Shown here: piece by piece, positions 60,455 to 64,000 of the stretch | Numbering within the stretch: the first letter of the stretch is position 1 | Layout: each line of letters starts with the position of its first letter | Assembly: GCF_022867795.2 (NCBI RefSeq) | Contig: NZ_CP107006.1 | Span: 4,712,001-4,776,000, forward strand | Source of the DNA: Chitinophaga horti | Lineage (GTDB): Bacteria; Bacteroidota; Bacteroidia; Chitinophagales; Chitinophagaceae | Reading direction: 5' to 3' | Length of the DNA stretch: 64,000 nt | The notes under the pieces: model-generated | Told to the model about the DNA's origin: nothing | What the model saw: only the letters and a program-made list of their open reading frames with translations | Databases searched by the model: none | Program-made: the position numbers and the translations under genes

Positions 60455-60949
60455 ATGAAATCCATATTGCTATTAGTTTCCTGGATATTTTTATTTAAGG
60501 TTGATGGTGCTCGCGCTGTTGACGAATGTTGCGGCAAATGCACCGGCTCCGCTTATTGCACAGCCTGCAGAAATTGCAGCCGATGCGCGCATTGTAACAG
60601 TGGCGGCAGTTGCGGCGTTTGCAGTAACGATCTGCCTACCTACAAACCGTCGCGCAGCGTCCGCTATCCATCCTCATCACCATCTTCTACCATTAAACCC
60701 TCACGCCCCTCGTCATTAAAATTAACTACCGTACAATATTATGTAAACACTTCCCTGTTAAACGTCCGATCCGGCCCGGGAACCAGCTTTCCAGTTATTA
60801 CCAAGGTTTCAGTAAGTACAAACGTTAAAATAGAAAATGAGTTTAACAACGGATGGTGCGAAATATCATTTATAAACACAAACTACCTACAGGTAAAAGG
60901 CTACGTAGTGAAAAAGTACCTGGCTTATTATACCAAGGCGATTGATTAA
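60455..60949 (+). CDS. Secreted SH3-domain protein with a Cys-rich head (164 aa)
   Basis: Signal peptide about 1-19. The N-terminal mature part is Cys-rich (E-C-C-G-K-C-T-G-S-A-Y-C-T-A-C and C-S-R-C-A-H-C, ten or more Cys up to about residue 57). A Ser/Pro-rich linker (about 60-88) leads to a bacterial SH3b domain (about 95-155) with S-L-L-N-V-R-S-G-P-G-T-S-F-P-V-I, the typical cell-wall-binding motif. It may bind metal through the Cys cluster and the envelope through SH3. It stands alone next to the KAP NTPase. Confidence 0.85.
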   Translation: MKSILLLVSWIFLFKVDGARAVDECCGKCTGSAYCTACRNCSRCAHCNSGGSCGVCSNDLPTYKPSRSVRYPSSSPSSTIKPSRPSSLKLTTVQYYVNTSLLNVRSGPGTSFPVITKVSVSTNVKIENEFNNGWCEISFINTNYLQVKGYVVKKYLAYYTKAID

Positions 60950-61051
60950 CCCTTCAAACATTGAAATCCGAAAGGGTTTACTCCGGAGCCCATTCAAGCA
61001 CTTCCAAAATTCCTGATATTTTCTCCCATGAAATAATAACTTTAGCTAAAA

Positions 61052-62509
61052 ATGATCGACGATCCTTTATATTTTCAAGTCATCACCGAATATCCCGTAC
61101 CTGCATTCCAGAAGCATATCGATGATGAACGGAATCAACATATATTCTTTTCAGGAAAATACGGCTCGGGGAAGTCAACTTTCCTGGAGGATTTTTTTCG
61201 ACAGCGGACGGATAAGTATAATGTTTTCAAGGTTTCTCCTATCAACTACTCGATTTCCACGAACGAAGACATCATCCGATATATAAAGTACGACCTCCTT
61301 TTATGTTTACTCGAAATAGGCGCGCTTGATGACAGCGGCCGCAAAACACCAACATTTACAGAGACCAGTATAAAATTTGCGAAACGAGAATTTAAACCAT
61401 TTGTTAAGCAATTAGTAAAAATGATACCGGAAGTTGGCAAGAGTTTGGTTGACGCATATGAATACATTGAAGATTTCGATAAAAGATTCTACTCGCTATA
61501 TGACGAATTATCCATAAGTAAGTTTGAAAAGTTGGAATCGTTTATGGGTGATGTCGAAAGCGCAGGAAGATTATATGAAAATGACATCATCACAACAATG
61601 ATCAATTCATTGACAGGTAAGCAGAATCCCGACGCAGAGCAAAGAAGCGTATTAATTATTGATGATCTTGACCGGCTTGACCCTGACCATACTTTTAGAA
61701 TACTAAACGTTTTCGCAAGCCAACTACACTCAAAGAGAATTGACAGAGGCACTCAACTATTATTTGACAAAGTTATAGTGGTTGCAGACATTGAAAATAT
61801 TCGAAATATGTATGAGCACCGCTATGGATCGAAAACAGATTTTACGGGCTTCATTGATAAATTCTACAGTTCTGATGTGTTTCATTTCGATAATGGCCCT
61901 GCGTTTAAAAAAGAAGTTCTTAAGCTATTAGACACCTTCACGGTTCCTGGTAGTGATCGCGGGTTGAACAGGCTTTATCTATCTGATCCACTAATAGTCG
62001 ATATTATTGTTTTCTTAGTCGAGAAACGACAATTAACGCTAAGAGCGCTTAAGAATGTGGCCGGCAAGCAAATTGACTATCATAATGAAGATGTGGATAT
62101 GGGATTTGAAAATGTAGTTAAGGCCATACATCTCCCGCTAGTAGCAAAACTGAAATTTCTTGTAACGGTTATAGGGGGAGCCTTTGAACTAGAAAGGCAT
62201 ATCGATAAGTTTAAATATAACAAGGTTAAGTTTTCAAATATGCTGATTGGGGACTTGATGTATCTTTTACATTTCGAAAGAAAATTTGCAGGGCAAGAAA
62301 AAGTGACTTTGCAAATAGGCACCGATAAATATGTATTGCAATCTTCAGTGGATGGGGGTGGAAGAGATAACCTCTATAGCTATTCAACAGTAAAACAGCC
62401 CACACAGCCTGGCGAAGACCCTCAGAATTTTACTGGTTCCCCATCTGAGTATTGGGAGAAATTTGGCGAGGTTTTTTCGATGTTGCGACAACATGGATAT
62501 ATAAAGTAA
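61052..62509 (+). CDS. KAP-family P-loop NTPase (485 aa)
   Basis: Walker A G-K-Y-G-S-G-K-S-T (35-43) and Walker B V-L-I-I-D-D-L-D-R-L-D (200-210) place it in the KAP group of STAND-like P-loop NTPases. No membrane segments are evident, unlike many KAP proteins. KAP NTPases are frequent in mobile elements and phage-defence loci. It lies between the SH3 gene and the integrase, converging on the latter. The C-terminal part has no recognisable effector domain. Confidence 0.88.
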   Translation: MIDDPLYFQVITEYPVPAFQKHIDDERNQHIFFSGKYGSGKSTFLEDFFRQRTDKYNVFKVSPINYSISTNEDIIRYIKYDLLLCLLEIGALDDSGRKTPTFTETSIKFAKREFKPFVKQLVKMIPEVGKSLVDAYEYIEDFDKRFYSLYDELSISKFEKLESFMGDVESAGRLYENDIITTMINSLTGKQNPDAEQRSVLIIDDLDRLDPDHTFRILNVFASQLHSKRIDRGTQLLFDKVIVVADIENIRNMYEHRYGSKTDFTGFIDKFYSSDVFHFDNGPAFKKEVLKLLDTFTVPGSDRGLNRLYLSDPLIVDIIVFLVEKRQLTLRALKNVAGKQIDYHNEDVDMGFENVVKAIHLPLVAKLKFLVTVIGGAFELERHIDKFKYNKVKFSNMLIGDLMYLLHFERKFAGQEKVTLQIGTDKYVLQSSVDGGGRDNLYSYSTVKQPTQPGEDPQNFTGSPSEYWEKFGEVFSMLRQHGYIK

Positions 62510-62533
62510 GGAGGCAGTATTCCCGCCTCCTTT
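62510..62533. terminator. Short stem between the KAP gene and the integrase gene
   Basis: GGAGGC (62510-62515) pairs with GCCTCC (62525-62530) and is followed by three T on the plus strand. It sits between two convergent genes and is probably a weak shared terminator. Confidence 0.6.
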
Positions 62534-62546
62534 ATGGAAGAAAGGA

Positions 62547-63803
62547 TTATGCAGTGTAGACCGGCTGCCGTTCAGGATTATTCTCTAGCTTTCTTTTCAA
62601 TAAATTCATCTCTTCGGCAATCCTGCCCCCCACGATCTTACCATAATGCTGCGTTTGCGCTAAACGTTTATGACCCAGCATCGCAGACACGCTTTCTAAA
62701 CTCAGTCCGTTCGCTAACGTTACGGTAGTCGCAAACGTATGGCGGGCAATATGGAACGTCAAGTGCTTTGTAATTTTAGTAAGGTCCGCTATCTCCTTTA
62801 AGTAAGCATTCAACTTCTGGTTACTCATCCTTGGCAAAACGCCTTTCCGACTTCGGTAATGCAACTGGCATCCGTATTTATAAATGATTCCCCTTGCCGT
62901 TGGCAACAGCGGAATCCGACTCAGCGTAGTGGTTTTCTTTCTCGCTATAATGATCCAACGATCGCCGGACGGCATGCGTGAGATATGCTCCCAGGCCAAA
63001 CGGCTAATGTCCGCGTAAGCCAGGCCGGTATAACACGAGAAGATGAACAGGTCCCTTACAACGTTCAGCCGTTCGCAGGAGAACTGCTTATTCTGTATAC
63101 GCGAGAGTTCCATTTCGTTTAGTGGAACAACATCTATCTCCTTCTTCCGCAGCTTAAACTCTGAAAAAGGATCAGAAGCAATCCATTTACGCTTGACCGC
63201 ATCGATGACTACAGACTTAAACGTCTGAAAATACTTTACTGTCGTATTGTTCGAAAGTCCTCTTATTGCCTTCAGCCAGGTAGTCAAGTCCTTAGCAAAG
63301 GCAAAGTCCAGTGAGGATAGCGGGATGTCATTTTTTCCGTATTTGTATAGTATGAAATCCCCTATACATCTTCTTATTCTATCCAGCCGCTGCCAGGTCA
63401 CTACTGCATAATCTTCACCGATTAAGGATTTCACGACCTCCAGATAATCAGCATACACCTCCATCAACATGTAAACTTTTCTCTTCGAAATGTTGCCCTT
63501 CAGAAAATCAATAAGAAGAGGTGCTGTCAATACCTTTCCCTGTTCTAATAAATCAAGTTTGGCTCTTGTGACTTGACTGGTAAGTGCATCCAGGTACGCA
63601 TTCAAGGTTCGGGCATTTTCTTTGCTCCCCTCTGCCCTACCAAAATTTTGATTCCATCGATCAACATTCCACGTTCGCTTGGTTGAAAATTCCTTCGAAA
63701 CACCATCTACAGTAACCCTTAAGTAGATGTACTTTACAGGGCCCTTCTTTTTCCTTTTTGACTGCTTTAAAAAAAACAGCACACCGACACTTTGTTCTAA
63801 CAT
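62547..63803 (-). CDS. int: Tyrosine recombinase/integrase of Bacteroidota ICEs
   Basis: A 418-residue site-specific recombinase with an N-terminal Arm-binding region, SAM-like core-binding domain (about 110-220) and catalytic domain (about 230-400). Catalytic residues: H351-x-x-R354 (H-I-A-R-H-T), H378 (L-G-H-K-R), and the nucleophile Y387 (T-Q-H-Y-G). The first Arg position reads T-G-L-A-Y-A-D-I with Ala 262 instead of Arg, a substitution known in IntDOT-like integrases, which lack this Arg. It excises and integrates the element. Its position at the right end suggests that the attachment site lies just beyond it, near 63900 or further right. Confidence 0.93.
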   Translation of the reverse strand: MLEQSVGVLFFLKQSKRKKKGPVKYIYLRVTVDGVSKEFSTKRTWNVDRWNQNFGRAEGSKENARTLNAYLDALTSQVTRAKLDLLEQGKVLTAPLLIDFLKGNISKRKVYMLMEVYADYLEVVKSLIGEDYAVVTWQRLDRIRRCIGDFILYKYGKNDIPLSSLDFAFAKDLTTWLKAIRGLSNNTTVKYFQTFKSVVIDAVKRKWIASDPFSEFKLRKKEIDVVPLNEMELSRIQNKQFSCERLNVVRDLFIFSCYTGLAYADISRLAWEHISRMPSGDRWIIIARKKTTTLSRIPLLPTARGIIYKYGCQLHYRSRKGVLPRMSNQKLNAYLKEIADLTKITKHLTFHIARHTFATTVTLANGLSLESVSAMLGHKRLAQTQHYGKIVGGRIAEEMNLLKRKLENNPERQPVYTA

Positions 63804-63904
63804 AACAATCTGTTTTTAAGTGAATAAAAATCAGATTGATGCGATAAGAAATCAAGATGTTTAAGACTTGAACAAGTTGATTTACAATCATTTAAATGCA
63901 AATT

Positions 63905-63939
63905 CGTGGCACTTTTTTCGCGCTTTAAAAAGTGCCACG
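63905..63939. repeat. Perfect inverted repeat beyond the integrase gene
   Basis: CGTGGCACTTTTT (63905-63917) and AAAAAGTGCCACG (63927-63939) form a perfect 13-base inverted repeat around a 9-base centre, about 100 bases upstream of the integrase start and near the probable element end. It may be a recombination accessory site (arm or Xis binding) or a terminator from the flanking DNA. No tRNA gene is visible in the last 200 bases. Confidence 0.65.
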
Positions 63940-64000
63940 ATTTACGCACATTAATTTCATGCGAATCCGTAAATTTTACTTGTTCTAAGTCAGCGCAAAA

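Noticed and set aside
63804-64000. tRNA gene as integration target
   Set aside because: No cloverleaf-like arms or conserved tRNA T-loop found in the 200 bases right of the integrase; the target may be outside the window.

Overview
The window looks like most of an integrative and conjugative element (ICE) of a Bacteroidota bacterium, probably a Sphingobacteriaceae or Chitinophagaceae relative. The signs are Bacteroidota-type Tra proteins (TraE/DUF4134, TraF/DUF4133, TraG, TraI), SusC/SusD transport controlled by an ECF sigma factor and FecR, promoters of the TTG/TAnnTTTG type, and a tyrosine integrase of the Bacteroidota ICE family. The integrase lies at the right end (62547-63803). The transfer genes run off the left edge, so the left end of the element is outside the window.

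Layout from left to right. (1) 1-11136: transfer operon on the minus strand (traI partial, traG, traF, traE, a lipoprotein and unknown partners) followed upstream by two unknown genes. (2) 11439-15289: regulators (Crp/Fnr, response regulator), a lipoprotein, and a small pair with HEPN-like and nuclease-like features. (3) 15542-25686: metal and metalloid resistance island. It has an IS110-family insertion sequence, a decayed arsR copy, a DUF6660-TonB receptor-P1B ATPase operon, an IS110 remnant, and arsR-arsM-acr3-phosphoesterase-gcvH. (4) 26205-29990: ICE housekeeping genes (ssb, DUF932, small membrane protein) and a long gap. (5) 30152-32838: a two-gene unit headed by a fusion of a calcineurin-like phosphoesterase and an HSP90-type ATPase, a candidate conflict system. 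(6) 33006-39010: primase-like protein, candidate oriT, mobilization protein, relaxase, coupling protein and an epsilon/zeta-like toxin pair. (7) 39058-47542: accessory defence region. It has a Septu-like PtuA/PtuB pair, a HEPN-like protein, a membrane-protein/HNH operon, AraC-type short regulators, and a duplicated zeta-3'-end/DUF2511 unit flanking the Septu genes. (8) 48075-59935: a MauE/DoxX membrane protein and a tandem array of six intact and two decayed small secreted two-cysteine proteins, converging on sigma-FecR-SusC-SusD-TlpA. (9) 60455-64000: SH3 protein, KAP NTPase, integrase and a perfect inverted repeat near the element end.

The most interesting parts are the secreted-peptide array facing a SusCD/TlpA operon, and the phosphoesterase-HSP90 fusion with its overlapping partner. 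Functions are inferred from motifs and context only; no database search was possible.
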